Positions 35,927 through 44,026 of a stretch of DNA of 64,000 nt are shown here, in pieces (positions within the stretch are counted from its first letter, which is position 1; each line of letters starts with the position of its first letter). This DNA comes from Evansella sp041820985 (GTDB lineage: Bacteria > Bacillota > Bacilli > Bacillales > Salisediminibacteriaceae). The notes below the pieces were generated by a model. The model was not told the DNA's origin. It worked only from the letters and a program-made list of their open reading frames with translations, and did no database searches. The translations under genes were made by a program, and so were the position numbers. Location of the stretch: assembly GCF_041820985.1 (NCBI RefSeq), contig NZ_JBGUAU010000006.1, positions 1 through 64,000 on the forward strand, read 5' to 3'.

Positions 35927-36007
35927 CTTATGATCATTTGAATGTCATCCCCTGCTGTGTTCTAGATCTCGTCCTTTTCACTACACAAAAAAAGGAGAGA
36001 TTTTTTT

Positions 36008-37792
36008 ATGTCCACATCATCACTTAACGAAGCAAACATTTCCATCATGTCTAGTTTTACCGGAAGCAAAAAGGTTTACGTTCAAGGCTCAAGATCAGAT
36101 TTACAAGTACCAATGAGAGAAATAGCACTATCCCCTACAACAGGTAATTTTGGAGAAGAAGAAAATGCACCTGTTCGTGTATATGACACAAGCGGCCCTT
36201 ACACAGATCCTGCATACAACATCAATATTCATGAAGGACTTCCCCCTCTTCGTCAGCAGTGGATTGAAGAGAGAAATGATGTTGAAGCATATGATGGTCG
36301 TGAGATTATGCCGGAAGACAATGGATATAAAGATCAACAAGATCCAAGAGCGAACCACAACGTTTTTCCAGGATTAAAACGGAAACCATTACGTGCGAAA
36401 TCAGGACAAAACGTCACACAGCTGTATTATGCAAAAAAAGGAATCGTCACTCCTGAAATGGAGTTTATCGCAATACGCGAAAACTTAGATGCTGAATACG
36501 TTCGTGAGGAAGTGGCTAGAGGTCGTGCGATTATCCCCGCGAACATCAATCACCCAGAAATCGAACCAATGATTATCGGACGAAACTTCCATGTGAAAAT
36601 AAATGCGAATATTGGGAATTCTGCTGTCTCCTCTTCTATTGAGGAAGAAGTAGAAAAAATGACGTGGGCTACTCGCTGGGGTGCAGACACAATCATGGAT
36701 CTATCAACAGGGAAAAACATACATACAACGAGAGAATGGATTATTCGCAATTCCTCTGTTCCCGTGGGTACAGTGCCCATTTATCAAGCACTAGAAAAAG
36801 TGAATGGTGTAGCGGAAGACCTAACGTGGGAAGTGTATCGTGATACGCTTATTGAACAAGCGGAGCAAGGAGTGGACTATTTCACGATTCACGCTGGCGT
36901 TCTCTTACGTTATGTTCCATTAACAGCGAAACGACTAACTGGAATAGTGTCTCGTGGTGGATCTATTATGGCGCAATGGTGTCTATTCCACCATAAAGAA
37001 AACTTCTTATATACTCACTTTGAGGAAATCTGTGAAATTATGAAGCAATACGACATCTCCTTCTCTTTAGGAGATGGGTTACGTCCAGGTTCTATTGCAG
37101 ATGCCAACGATGAAGCGCAATTTGCAGAGCTTGAAACACTTGGAGAGCTAACAAAAATTGCGTGGGAGCATGATGTTCAGGTAATGGTGGAAGGACCTGG
37201 TCACGTACCGATGCACTTAATTAAGGAAAACATGGATAAACAATTAGAAATCTGTAAAGAAGCTCCTTTCTATACCCTAGGACCATTAACAACGGATATA
37301 GCGCCTGGATATGATCATATTACTTCTGCCATTGGTGCTGCGATGATCGGTTGGTACGGAACGGCGATGCTGTGCTATGTAACACCGAAAGAGCATTTAG
37401 GTTTACCAAACAGAGACGATGTTCGTGAAGGCGTAATAACCTACAAAATTGCAGCACACGTAGCGGACCTTGCAAAAGGACATCCAGGGGCTCGTAAACG
37501 TGATGACGCACTCTCAAAAGCTCGTTTTGAATTCCGCTGGAGAGATCAATTTAACTTATCGTTAGATCCTGAGCGAGCAATTGAATATCACGATGAAACT
37601 CTACCAGCAGAAGGTGCAAAAACAGCCCACTTCTGTTCTATGTGTGGACCAAAGTTTTGCAGCATGAGAATCTCTCAAGATATCCGAAACTACGCTAAGG
37701 AAAATGAGCTCGATACAGAGGAAGCAATCGAAAAAGGAATGAAGGAAAAATCAAAAGAGTTTAAGCAAACAGGAGGAAATATATATCAATAA
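36008..37792 (+). CDS. thiC: Phosphomethylpyrimidine synthase
   Basis: Converts 5-aminoimidazole ribotide to HMP-phosphate for thiamine synthesis by radical SAM chemistry. 594 residues, standard length, with AAAGGAG upstream. The C-terminal CSMCGPKFCSM (CX2CX4C) binds the 4Fe-4S cluster. Other motifs: NPVARG-like MEFIAIRENL, MDLSTGKNI, VMVEGPGHVPMH, GPLTTDIAPGYDHI and RKRDDAL. A TPP riboswitch controls it, and a 55-residue gene follows 18 bp downstream. Confidence 0.98.
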   Translation: MSTSSLNEANISIMSSFTGSKKVYVQGSRSDLQVPMREIALSPTTGNFGEEENAPVRVYDTSGPYTDPAYNINIHEGLPPLRQQWIEERNDVEAYDGREIMPEDNGYKDQQDPRANHNVFPGLKRKPLRAKSGQNVTQLYYAKKGIVTPEMEFIAIRENLDAEYVREEVARGRAIIPANINHPEIEPMIIGRNFHVKINANIGNSAVSSSIEEEVEKMTWATRWGADTIMDLSTGKNIHTTREWIIRNSSVPVGTVPIYQALEKVNGVAEDLTWEVYRDTLIEQAEQGVDYFTIHAGVLLRYVPLTAKRLTGIVSRGGSIMAQWCLFHHKENFLYTHFEEICEIMKQYDISFSLGDGLRPGSIADANDEAQFAELETLGELTKIAWEHDVQVMVEGPGHVPMHLIKENMDKQLEICKEAPFYTLGPLTTDIAPGYDHITSAIGAAMIGWYGTAMLCYVTPKEHLGLPNRDDVREGVITYKIAAHVADLAKGHPGARKRDDALSKARFEFRWRDQFNLSLDPERAIEYHDETLPAEGAKTAHFCSMCGPKFCSMRISQDIRNYAKENELDTEEAIEKGMKEKSKEFKQTGGNIYQ

Positions 37793-37810
37793 TACGAGGA
37801 GGTTCTATTC

Positions 37811-37978
37811 ATGAAAGCACAAATGCTGGAAGTGGAAATCAAGGAAGTAAAAGAATATCTTGCTTCTTTGGAAAAACAATTACAGGAACTCCAAGAAAAC
37901 TGTGATCACCACTTTCAAGAAAACACATACTACGAAACATGTTTGAAGTGTAATAAGGTGAATTCTTTGTATTATTAA
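37811..37978 (+). CDS. Small coiled-coil/zinc-finger-like protein downstream of thiC
   Basis: 55 residues, ATG 37811 with GAGGAGG seven to eight bases upstream, 18 bp after thiC stops, so in the thiamine-riboswitch operon. Residues 1-30 form a heptad-like coiled coil (MLEVEIKEVKEYLASLEKQL); then CDHHF and CLKC supply a C-x2-H ... C-x2-C metal site. Not a family I can name. Placement suggests a role linked to thiamine or Fe-S supply. Confidence 0.75.
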   Translation: MKAQMLEVEIKEVKEYLASLEKQLQELQENCDHHFQENTYYETCLKCNKVNSLYY

Positions 37979-37990
37979 TTGTTTCCAAAG

Positions 37991-38025
37991 GGATGGAAAA
38001 GCTCATTAGCTTTCCCATCCTTAAT
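37991..38025 (+). terminator. Terminator of the thiC operon
   Basis: GGATGGAAAAGCT / AGCTTTCCCATCC (one mismatch), followed by a moderately T-rich tract. Confidence 0.75.
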
Positions 38026-38104
38026 CATTTTTAAACGATCGTTTAAATTGCGGGGGCTTGTCATGCGGTTGCTGTTGGTCCATAAATTAATCAACACTAA
38101 GAAC

Positions 38105-38140
38105 AAACAAACCAAGTCTTATTCAAATTAAGACTTGGTT
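38105..38140 (-). terminator. Terminator of the second ABC operon
   Basis: Perfect AACCAAGTCTT / AAGACTTGGTT stem followed on the minus strand by TGTTTG, 30 bp after the last gene's stop. Confidence 0.8.
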
Positions 38141-38171
38141 CGTACCCTTACACTATTGTTTTCCTATTAAA

Positions 38172-38876
38172 TTACTCATCCTCGACAATGTATATATTGC
38201 CATCTTCGCTATAAGAAACATTTACGTTACTTGGAACTTTCACAAAGAGAATAGTATCCCCAAAATGTGTTGTACTTGTCTCATGGTTATCATCCATCAT
38301 ACTCCCACCTGTGAACTGATTTATGGTAAACTCTCGGTCGAATTTAGCAAAGCTAATTTCTACTCTGTCTGGGTCAGTGATAAGTAGGCTATTATTTGCT
38401 TGACGAACAGTTGGTGGTTGTAATAGCTCCGTATATTCTATACCGCTCTGAAATGCTCTTGTTGTGTAAAAAGAAACATCAATCGTTTCATCGCTTGTTT
38501 CTTTTTGCTGAACTCGCACCAAATGATAACTACTCGTAAATATTTCTAGTTCTTCGTCTGAATATGGAAAGGACCACTCCCCCAGTTTTACTACTTTGTC
38601 ACTTTCGTCCAACTCTTTTGGATCTTGAATATTATAGAATTCGTTAACATAGTTGTTTAATTCGGAAATAATTTCTGTATTATCTTCTGAGCTTACGGTT
38701 GATAACTGGGTTTGTAATATATAAAACAAGCCAGTTGATAGAATGAGTATCGAAATGTAAACAATAATGGTACTTTTTATTCTTTGACGATAGCCATTAA
38801 AGAATGGAGTTTTTCCTTTCGTGGAAAAGAAAATTACAATGATAATGACTGCTAATAATACTATGCTTATTCCCAT
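38172..38876 (-). CDS. Membrane-anchored protein of the second ABC operon
   Basis: 234 residues, ATG with GGAGGTGAGG upstream. Two N-terminal helices (GISIVLLAVIIIVIFF, IVYISILILSTGLFYIL) then an extracellular domain. It abuts the permease gene (stop and start meet), implying coupling. No clear family. Confidence 0.65.
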   Translation of the reverse strand: MGISIVLLAVIIIVIFFSTKGKTPFFNGYRQRIKSTIIVYISILILSTGLFYILQTQLSTVSSEDNTEIISELNNYVNEFYNIQDPKELDESDKVVKLGEWSFPYSDEELEIFTSSYHLVRVQQKETSDETIDVSFYTTRAFQSGIEYTELLQPPTVRQANNSLLITDPDRVEISFAKFDREFTINQFTGGSMMDDNHETSTTHFGDTILFVKVPSNVNVSYSEDGNIYIVEDE

Positions 38877-39614
38877 TTACCTCACCTCCAGTTGATCTGA
38901 TACAAGGATGGAAGCAATAAATAACGCAGTTGCAGTGACAACCACTTTCCCTGAAAACATGAGTAGTGATGTTTCCCCAATATAAAATTGGAATAGCTTT
39001 GTTATCATTCCATCCTGTCCAGGACTAGTGAATAAGAGTCCAAAGAAGACAACAGGAATGACAATCTTAAATATGCTATGAAGCTGAGAAAGTGTTCCCA
39101 CGAAATAGCCAACAGATGTGAGCAACAATACGTAAAGGATTGCAGCGATCAGACCAATCAGTATTTCTCCCATGGAAATGAAGCTACTTATAATCTCTTC
39201 GGTTCCATAATAGAAAACGAGAGCTACTTTAAGAACATTACTAGAAAGCATCGAGGTTAATCCGCCGATAATACTCGCAGTAATAAGAAATGCGATGTTT
39301 GATAGATTACTTGTTAACCGATTCGTAACGAATGTAAAATCCGAATTCCGGTATGCTTGTGTCGTCATAGTAATACCGATTACGAGCCCCCACATCATCG
39401 TAAAGGCAATAACAAAGTTAGAGGAGTAAGTCTTTAAAGATAAAGATAAGTTACCAGAATGGTATCCCGAAGATCCTACCCCTAACAAAGATAAAAGTAA
39501 TGCCACAATTTGAACAGCAATCATAGCTGTGAACGCGTTTAGATACGCGTTAAGTTTATATTTATATTGTCTCTTTGTTACTTCAATCTTATTATCCTCT
39601 GTTATAAACATCAT
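38877..39614 (-). CDS. ABC transporter permease
   Basis: 245 residues from ATG 39614 (or 39611), placed by GGGAGGA just upstream; a longer open frame begins inside the ATPase gene without a site. About six helices (MIAVQIVALLLSLLGVG, MWGLVIGITM, ITASIIGGLTSMLSS, LIGLIAAILYVLLLTSVGYFVG). It overlaps the end of the ATPase gene by ~20 bp. Confidence 0.8.
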   Translation of the reverse strand: MMFITEDNKIEVTKRQYKYKLNAYLNAFTAMIAVQIVALLLSLLGVGSSGYHSGNLSLSLKTYSSNFVIAFTMMWGLVIGITMTTQAYRNSDFTFVTNRLTSNLSNIAFLITASIIGGLTSMLSSNVLKVALVFYYGTEEIISSFISMGEILIGLIAAILYVLLLTSVGYFVGTLSQLHSIFKIVIPVVFFGLLFTSPGQDGMITKLFQFYIGETSLLMFSGKVVVTATALFIASILVSDQLEVR

Positions 39615-40491
39615 CGATTCCTCCCTTCGTTTTGCTAGTGAGGTAGACACATAGATCTTCTGTTGCAACGGAACTCACTTCAATGCCAGCCTTTTTCATA
39701 TTTTGGAGAACGGATTGGTTTATGTTTTTTTCAATAACAACGTAAGCACTGTTTCCAATGGAGCTTTCGTGTAATACTTCTGTATGTCTCGTAAACTGGT
39801 TAATTGTTTCTCGATTTCCTTGTAATCCTATTGCAAATTCCTTAATATCACTGATGGACTTATGCAATCTTATTTCTCCTTCTTTCATAAGCATGATATC
39901 TTCTAGAATATCTTCCACCTCATTTACTAGATGGCTAGATAAAATGATCGCTCTTGGAAATTCAATATAATCTTTTAAAAGAGCTCGGTAAAAGTCTTTT
40001 CTCACAGATGAATCCATACCTGAAGTTGGTTCGTCTAAGATGGTTAATGGGCACCTTGCTGCTAAGCCGATAATCATATTAAACGTACTTCTCATTCCTT
40101 TGGAGAGTCTACTATGATACTGCTTTTTCGAAAAACCAAAGTAATCGAACAACCGTTTTGCTAAATCCTCATCCCAGTTTTCATAAAACGTTCCTGCAAA
40201 TTGGAGAATTTCTGCAATACTCAATGATTCAGGGTATGTCATGTGTTCGTCTACAAAAATAGTATTAGATGAAACTTTCAAATTGTTAAATGGATTTTCG
40301 CTGAACACTTTTAGTTCACCAGATGTTTGTTTATGAAACCCTGCAATCAGTTTTAACAATGTAGTTTTCCCCGCACCGTTACGTCCGATAAGTCCTGTAA
40401 TCTTCTTTCCTTCTATAGCAAAAGTCAGATTGTCTACTGCTTTCCCCGTATTGTATTTCTTTGTAAGATGCTTTGCTGTTATTACATTCAT
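39592..40491 (-). CDS. ABC transporter ATP-binding protein (second operon)
   Basis: 299 residues. Walker A GRNGAGKTT, signature LSKGMRSTF, Walker B LTILDEPTSGMD, H-loop LSSHLVNEVED; residues ~225-299 form a C-terminal domain as in YtrE/EcsA-type exporters. It starts in a 4-bp ATGA overlap with the GntR gene, so translation is coupled. Together with 38172, 38877 and 40488 it forms a four-gene GntR-controlled exporter operon. Confidence 0.92.
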   Translation of the reverse strand: MNVITAKHLTKKYNTGKAVDNLTFAIEGKKITGLIGRNGAGKTTLLKLIAGFHKQTSGELKVFSENPFNNLKVSSNTIFVDEHMTYPESLSIAEILQFAGTFYENWDEDLAKRLFDYFGFSKKQYHSRLSKGMRSTFNMIIGLAARCPLTILDEPTSGMDSSVRKDFYRALLKDYIEFPRAIILSSHLVNEVEDILEDIMLMKEGEIRLHKSISDIKEFAIGLQGNRETINQFTRHTEVLHESSIGNSAYVVIEKNINQSVLQNMKKAGIEVSSVATEDLCVYLTSKTKGGIDDVYNRG

Positions 40492-40871
40492 GACTGCCCC
40501 TCCCCTTCTCGTATGACTGTTGTAATCATGGAAATCAATTCTTCTTCTGCAACACTTAATCTTGTGGCTTCGGAGACTAGGTCCTCGACCATTTGCTTCA
40601 ACGTTTCGTTTTTCCGCTTCGTCATAATCATTTCTTTCGCATCTGTTGTCACAAACATCCCTAACCCCCGCTTTTTATAAAGGATTTTTTCATCGGCCAA
40701 TATATTGAGACCTTTTGCTGCTGTCGCCGGATTAATGTTGAATATCTCAGCTAACTGGTATTGAGAATAGATTTTTTCGTCTGGCTTGAAGCTTTCTGAC
40801 AGTATTTCTGTTTCCAGCCATTCCGCGATCTGGACATAAATTGGTTTATTATTTTCTGTATTCAAAATCAC
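40488..40871 (-). CDS. GntR-family regulator (YhcF type)
   Basis: 127 residues, GTG start with AAGGAGG eight bases upstream. Winged helix: PIYVQIAEWLETEILSESF, DEKIYSQYQLAEIFNINPAT, KGLNILADEKILYKKRGLGMF, then a helical tail. The ATGA overlap couples it to the ATPase. The second YtrA/YhcF-type system in this window; its likely operator lies at 40905-40948. Confidence 0.92.
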   Translation of the reverse strand: MILNTENNKPIYVQIAEWLETEILSESFKPDEKIYSQYQLAEIFNINPATAAKGLNILADEKILYKKRGLGMFVTTDAKEMIMTKRKNETLKQMVEDLVSEATRLSVAEEELISMITTVIREGEGQS

Positions 40872-40904
40872 AACATGGACACCTCCTTATGAGGATAAGT
40901 TGAA

Positions 40905-40977
40905 TTACTAACATAGTGCATTAGTGATGTAATGTACTGTGTAATTAGAATATAACTCGTGAGAAAAACTTTTGCAA
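40905..40977 (-). promoter_or_regulatory. Promoter and GntR operator of the second ABC operon
   Basis: On the minus strand TTGCAA (40972-40977), 17 bases, TATATT (40949-40954). Downstream, CATAGTGCATTA (40912-40923) and TGTAATGTACTGTG (40928-40941) form an imperfect palindrome just past the transcription start, a site for repression. Confidence 0.65.
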
Positions 40978-41100
40978 GCTTTTTTTGGAAAAAAATAGTG
41001 TTAGGTTTTCGACAATATCACCGTGAGGGGTGAGTTGACTGAATAAACTCCTTCGTACTTTGTGATAAGCTAAAATAATTTATTTCGTGTAACAAAAAGA

Positions 41101-41142
41101 ATGCCATTGAAAGGTGGTAAGAGCCTTTCAATGGCATTCTTT
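41101..41142 (-). terminator. Terminator of the 41152 gene
   Basis: ATGCCATTGAAAGG / CCTTTCAATGGCAT, perfect 14-bp stem just after the stop codon. Confidence 0.85.
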
Positions 41143-41151
41143 GAAAAAGGT

Positions 41152-41739
41152 TTATCTACTTATTACTTCTGCAGTAGTTCTTTCTACAATGAGCTTATAT
41201 ATCGTGAAAAATTCCTTCTCTATGATAGTATCTAATTCAAGATCTTCATTTGTACTAAGGTGGATCACCATTGGTTCTCCATTTGATATTTTGAAGGTAG
41301 CAAAATCCACTGGTCCATTTTCGTATTGTGAATAAAAAATCGGCATGTTTTGAACTGTATCAATAATCTGCACTGTATCGGGAAACTCTTCAAAATAGAT
41401 CGTAAGTTCCTCGATCCACTCTTCATAGCTATTTGACTGTTGTAGTAAGTCATACTGGATGCTTTGTGGTGGGAGCAAGGAAGCACCGATGGAAATATTC
41501 ATACTTAATTCTGGTTTAATGAAAAACTCTTCTTCATTATAGTGTGCTAGTTCCCAATCCCCTGGCTTTACAGAGTGGACCGTTCCTGATTCATTTTGAA
41601 TTGGTTGAAAGTCATACTTTCTTGCATCATCTTGTAGTATTGTAAAACCAAATATGCCACCAACTAGAATAGCAATTACGATAAAAGGCAGTATTTGTTT
41701 CCAGAGTTGATTCGATGATTCCTTTTGCTTTTCCGTCAT
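41152..41739 (-). CDS. Membrane-anchored protein of unknown function
   Basis: 195 residues from ATG 41739 (MTEKQKE), since AAGGAG is spaced for it and abuts the upstream ATG. One helix (ILPFIVIAILVGGIFGFTIL) then an extracellular acidic domain (~150 residues) with no recognised motif. Monocistronic. Confidence 0.65.
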   Translation of the reverse strand: MTEKQKESSNQLWKQILPFIVIAILVGGIFGFTILQDDARKYDFQPIQNESGTVHSVKPGDWELAHYNEEEFFIKPELSMNISIGASLLPPQSIQYDLLQQSNSYEEWIEELTIYFEEFPDTVQIIDTVQNMPIFYSQYENGPVDFATFKISNGEPMVIHLSTNEDLELDTIIEKEFFTIYKLIVERTTAEVISR

Positions 41740-41840
41740 ATGCATCTCCTTACATAGAGTTTTTTATTATTATAATTTTATCGTGTTCAAACTTGACTAA
41801 TCAACGAAAAAGGTTTGGAGAGATGATTCACAAAAATAAA

Positions 41841-41861
41841 AGGACCACCTAAGCGGTCCAA
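41841..41861 (-). terminator. Terminator of the DUF3221 lipoprotein gene
   Basis: GGACC / GGTCC stem, extended through AGGT/ACCT-like bases, followed on the minus strand by TTTTATTTTTG. Confidence 0.7.
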
Positions 41862-41874
41862 AAGCAAATCAACT

Positions 41875-42279
41875 CTATTCTTCTACTAATTCTACTCTAA
41901 CAGCGCTAGCTTGCATCGGGTATGATTCCATTAACGTACCAGTATGCGATACCTTCACTTTATCTCCCTTTTTAAAGAAGTCGAAATCTACTTTTTCTCC
42001 ATCACCATCTACTAAAATTGCATCTTCTTCCATTGTAAATGAAATGGCGTTATTTCCATCCCATTCCTCTTGGTCTATGTCTACCGATTCTATCCCTTCC
42101 ACAACTAACATGCTTCGCTCATCTTTTGAATAAATTAATCCTACGATATGTGGTTCTTCAACAGGTTCTGTACAATCAGAACCCGTATTCAAGTCATCCC
42201 CACTCCCGCTACCTACTCCACAAGCTGCCAAAAACGTAAGACTAATGAATAACATTCGTAAGAAACATCTTTTTTCCAT
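41875..42279 (-). CDS. Lipoprotein, DUF3221-like
   Basis: 134 residues. Lipobox FLAAC at residues 16-20 after a short basic/hydrophobic leader; the mature part (IVGLIYSKDERSMLVVEGIE, HTGTLMESYPMQASAVRVE) matches DUF3221 (YobA-like) beta-barrel proteins of Bacillus. Membrane-tethered outside the cell; function unknown. Confidence 0.75.
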   Translation of the reverse strand: MEKRCFLRMLFISLTFLAACGVGSGSGDDLNTGSDCTEPVEEPHIVGLIYSKDERSMLVVEGIESVDIDQEEWDGNNAISFTMEEDAILVDGDGEKVDFDFFKKGDKVKVSHTGTLMESYPMQASAVRVELVEE

Positions 42280-42447
42280 TTTTTTCTCCCCTTTTTTTGC
42301 TAACCTTTCTGTATCTATAAGACGTTCTTTTTAAAAAAAGAGGTTCATTATCTTTATAAAAATTTTCTTCACTAAATGGAAAATGGCATGTATGATGAAA
42401 TGGTAAATAATTCATAATTGTATCCTAATACAAAGGAGTGTGTATTC

Positions 42448-42804
42448 ATGTCTACATTGTTTAATAGAATTGATACAGTGTTTTTACAAGTTACGGATAT
42501 GGAGATATCCATTAAGTGGTATACCGAAGTTCTTGGTTTTCAGTTGCGATGGTATCACAAGGAAAGTGGATACGCAGCAATAAATATAGGGGAAACACCA
42601 TTAACTTTAGTACACGCTAATGAAGTTACTCCAGGAACTCATGCCCCATTTAACTTTTATACGAGCGATATAAAGAAAGCATACGAAACTCTCGTCAATC
42701 TTGGTGTTGAGGTAGAAGATATTGAAGATCATGGAGATGTGATGTCATTTCATTTCAAAGATCCAGATAATAACCTACTTGGGGTATGTTATTTCGAAGA
42801 GTAA
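42448..42804 (+). CDS. VOC family (glyoxalase/bleomycin-resistance-like) protein
   Basis: 118 residues from ATG 42448, preceded by AAAGGAG; the longer open frame is rejected. Typical single VOC domain: RIDTVFLQVTDMEISIKWY, VLGFQLRWYHKESGYAAINIG, LVHANEVTPGTHAPFNFYTSD and FHFKDPDNNLLGVCYFEE. Metal ligands are not clearly those of glyoxalase I; substrate unknown. Confidence 0.9.
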   Translation: MSTLFNRIDTVFLQVTDMEISIKWYTEVLGFQLRWYHKESGYAAINIGETPLTLVHANEVTPGTHAPFNFYTSDIKKAYETLVNLGVEVEDIEDHGDVMSFHFKDPDNNLLGVCYFEE

Positions 42805-42833
42805 TACGATTTTTCATAAAATATTAATTTAAA

Positions 42834-42878
42834 GTGGAGTAAGTAGAAGAAATTTCTATTCACTCTACTCTTTTTTTG
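42834..42878 (+). terminator. Terminator of the VOC gene
   Basis: GTGGAGTAAGTAGAA / TTCTATTCACTCTAC stem (two or three mismatches) followed by T7. Confidence 0.8.
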
Positions 42879-42980
42879 TAACAATTTTTATAATAGTATA
42901 GGTATTATATAAACAAAACATTTTTCGACAATAATGAAACTTGTTCTTATATAATGCGTCTTATGTTGTGAGGTGATATT

Positions 42981-43544
42981 TTGAAAAAGGTACTATTCTT
43001 GTTGTTAGCTTCAGTAATAGTCATCTTTGCTAGCTGTAATACAGATAGTAACGGTGTTAATAATGTGAACGAATCCGTTGAAAGTCTTAACTTAACCACG
43101 GAAGTAGAAGTAATAGACGGAGATTTTGTTTATCGGCTCGTTACGGAGAAAGATGAATATGAAGAACACGGTGATGTGACTATTTATGCGGAATTAGAAT
43201 ATATTGGTGAAAAGGATAATATTACAATAAATCATGCTGCTTCTCCATTTTATTTTGATATTCATGAAATAACTCGCAATTATACAATTCACCATGCTGT
43301 GGATACTCCGTTGTTTAGCACTATCCTTCACAAAGGAGAACCTTATCGAGAAGTATATATAAAAGCTGGAGGATATTCAGAACATGATGAGGACGACTAT
43401 ATACAGTTTCTCATTGAATTCTGGGATTATGGTTTTCCTACAGGTGAATATGTTGTAGAAGGAGTTGCGGACTTCTTTACAGAAGATAATGAAAATGTAA
43501 ACCATTTAATAGAAGGGAAAATAAGTTTTACAGTAGTAGAGTAG
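42981..43544 (+). CDS. Lipoprotein of unknown function
   Basis: 187 residues, TTG start with GAGGTGAT upstream. Leader MKKVLFLLLASVIVIFASC with Cys at residue 19 (lipobox IFASC). The mature part is acidic and beta-rich (FVYRLVTEKDEYEEHGDVTI, PTGEYVVEGVADFF), resembling an Ig-like or BsuPI-type intracellular-proteinase-inhibitor-like fold, which is a weak guess. Confidence 0.75.
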   Translation: MKKVLFLLLASVIVIFASCNTDSNGVNNVNESVESLNLTTEVEVIDGDFVYRLVTEKDEYEEHGDVTIYAELEYIGEKDNITINHAASPFYFDIHEITRNYTIHHAVDTPLFSTILHKGEPYREVYIKAGGYSEHDEDDYIQFLIEFWDYGFPTGEYVVEGVADFFTEDNENVNHLIEGKISFTVVE

Positions 43545-43573
43545 AAAAAAAGGCATTGGTATGCCTTTTTTCT
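43545..43573. terminator. Terminator of the lipoprotein gene
   Basis: AAAAAAAGGCAT / ATGCCTTTTTTCT, perfect stem with A/T-tracts on both sides. Confidence 0.85.
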
Positions 43574-43645
43574 ATTTACTACTATTTTTTTATCTACCTT
43601 TCGTTACTTCCCTACTAGAAAATAAAATGACTTTATCCATTTTTG

Positions 43646-43855
43646 TTAATATTGTCTTAATTTTTCCTTCGACCTTTCTTTGTTCTTATTTAGTCGATAT
43701 AAGAAAGTTGTTTCTGCCATGATAAATGCAACAAAAAGAGCCGCAAAAAAAGGTTGTGGGGATTCTAAGAAGATAAATAAAAAAATTGATAATACGAAGA
43801 AAATCAAGCCGATTAAGAGTGGCAGTGTTAACTTATGTTTCTTCAAAATCTCCAC
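43646..43855 (-). CDS. Small two-helix membrane protein
   Basis: 69 residues (GTG 43855) or 66 (TTG 43846); AAAGGAAGGG lies just upstream of both. Two helices (TLPLLIGLIFFVLSIFLFIF, FFAALFVAFIMAETTFLY) and a basic cytosolic tail (KNKERSKEKLRQY). Hypothetical. Confidence 0.55.
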   Translation of the reverse strand: MEILKKHKLTLPLLIGLIFFVLSIFLFIFLESPQPFFAALFVAFIMAETTFLYRLNKNKERSKEKLRQY

Positions 43856-43927
43856 CCTTCCTTTCGTTTCTTTTTAACATCTATTATTATTTTATCATAA
43901 ATTTCATCTTTAGGAGGTAATTGGGAA

Positions 43928-44026
43928 TTGTATTTGCAAAAATTAAATGATAACTCGTACTTTCTTCCTATTCAATCTAAAAAGGATAAAGAAATTCTGT
44001 ATCCTAATAACTCACTCTTCTCGTGA
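43928..44026 (+). CDS. Possible 32-residue peptide
   Basis: TTG 43928 has AGGAGG ten bases upstream and encodes 32 residues (MYLQKLNDNSYFLPIQS...), overlapping the 3' end of the D-Ala-D-Ala carboxypeptidase gene on the opposite strand. It could be the start of a lost gene. Weak evidence. Confidence 0.2.
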   Translation: MYLQKLNDNSYFLPIQSKKDKEILYPNNSLFS

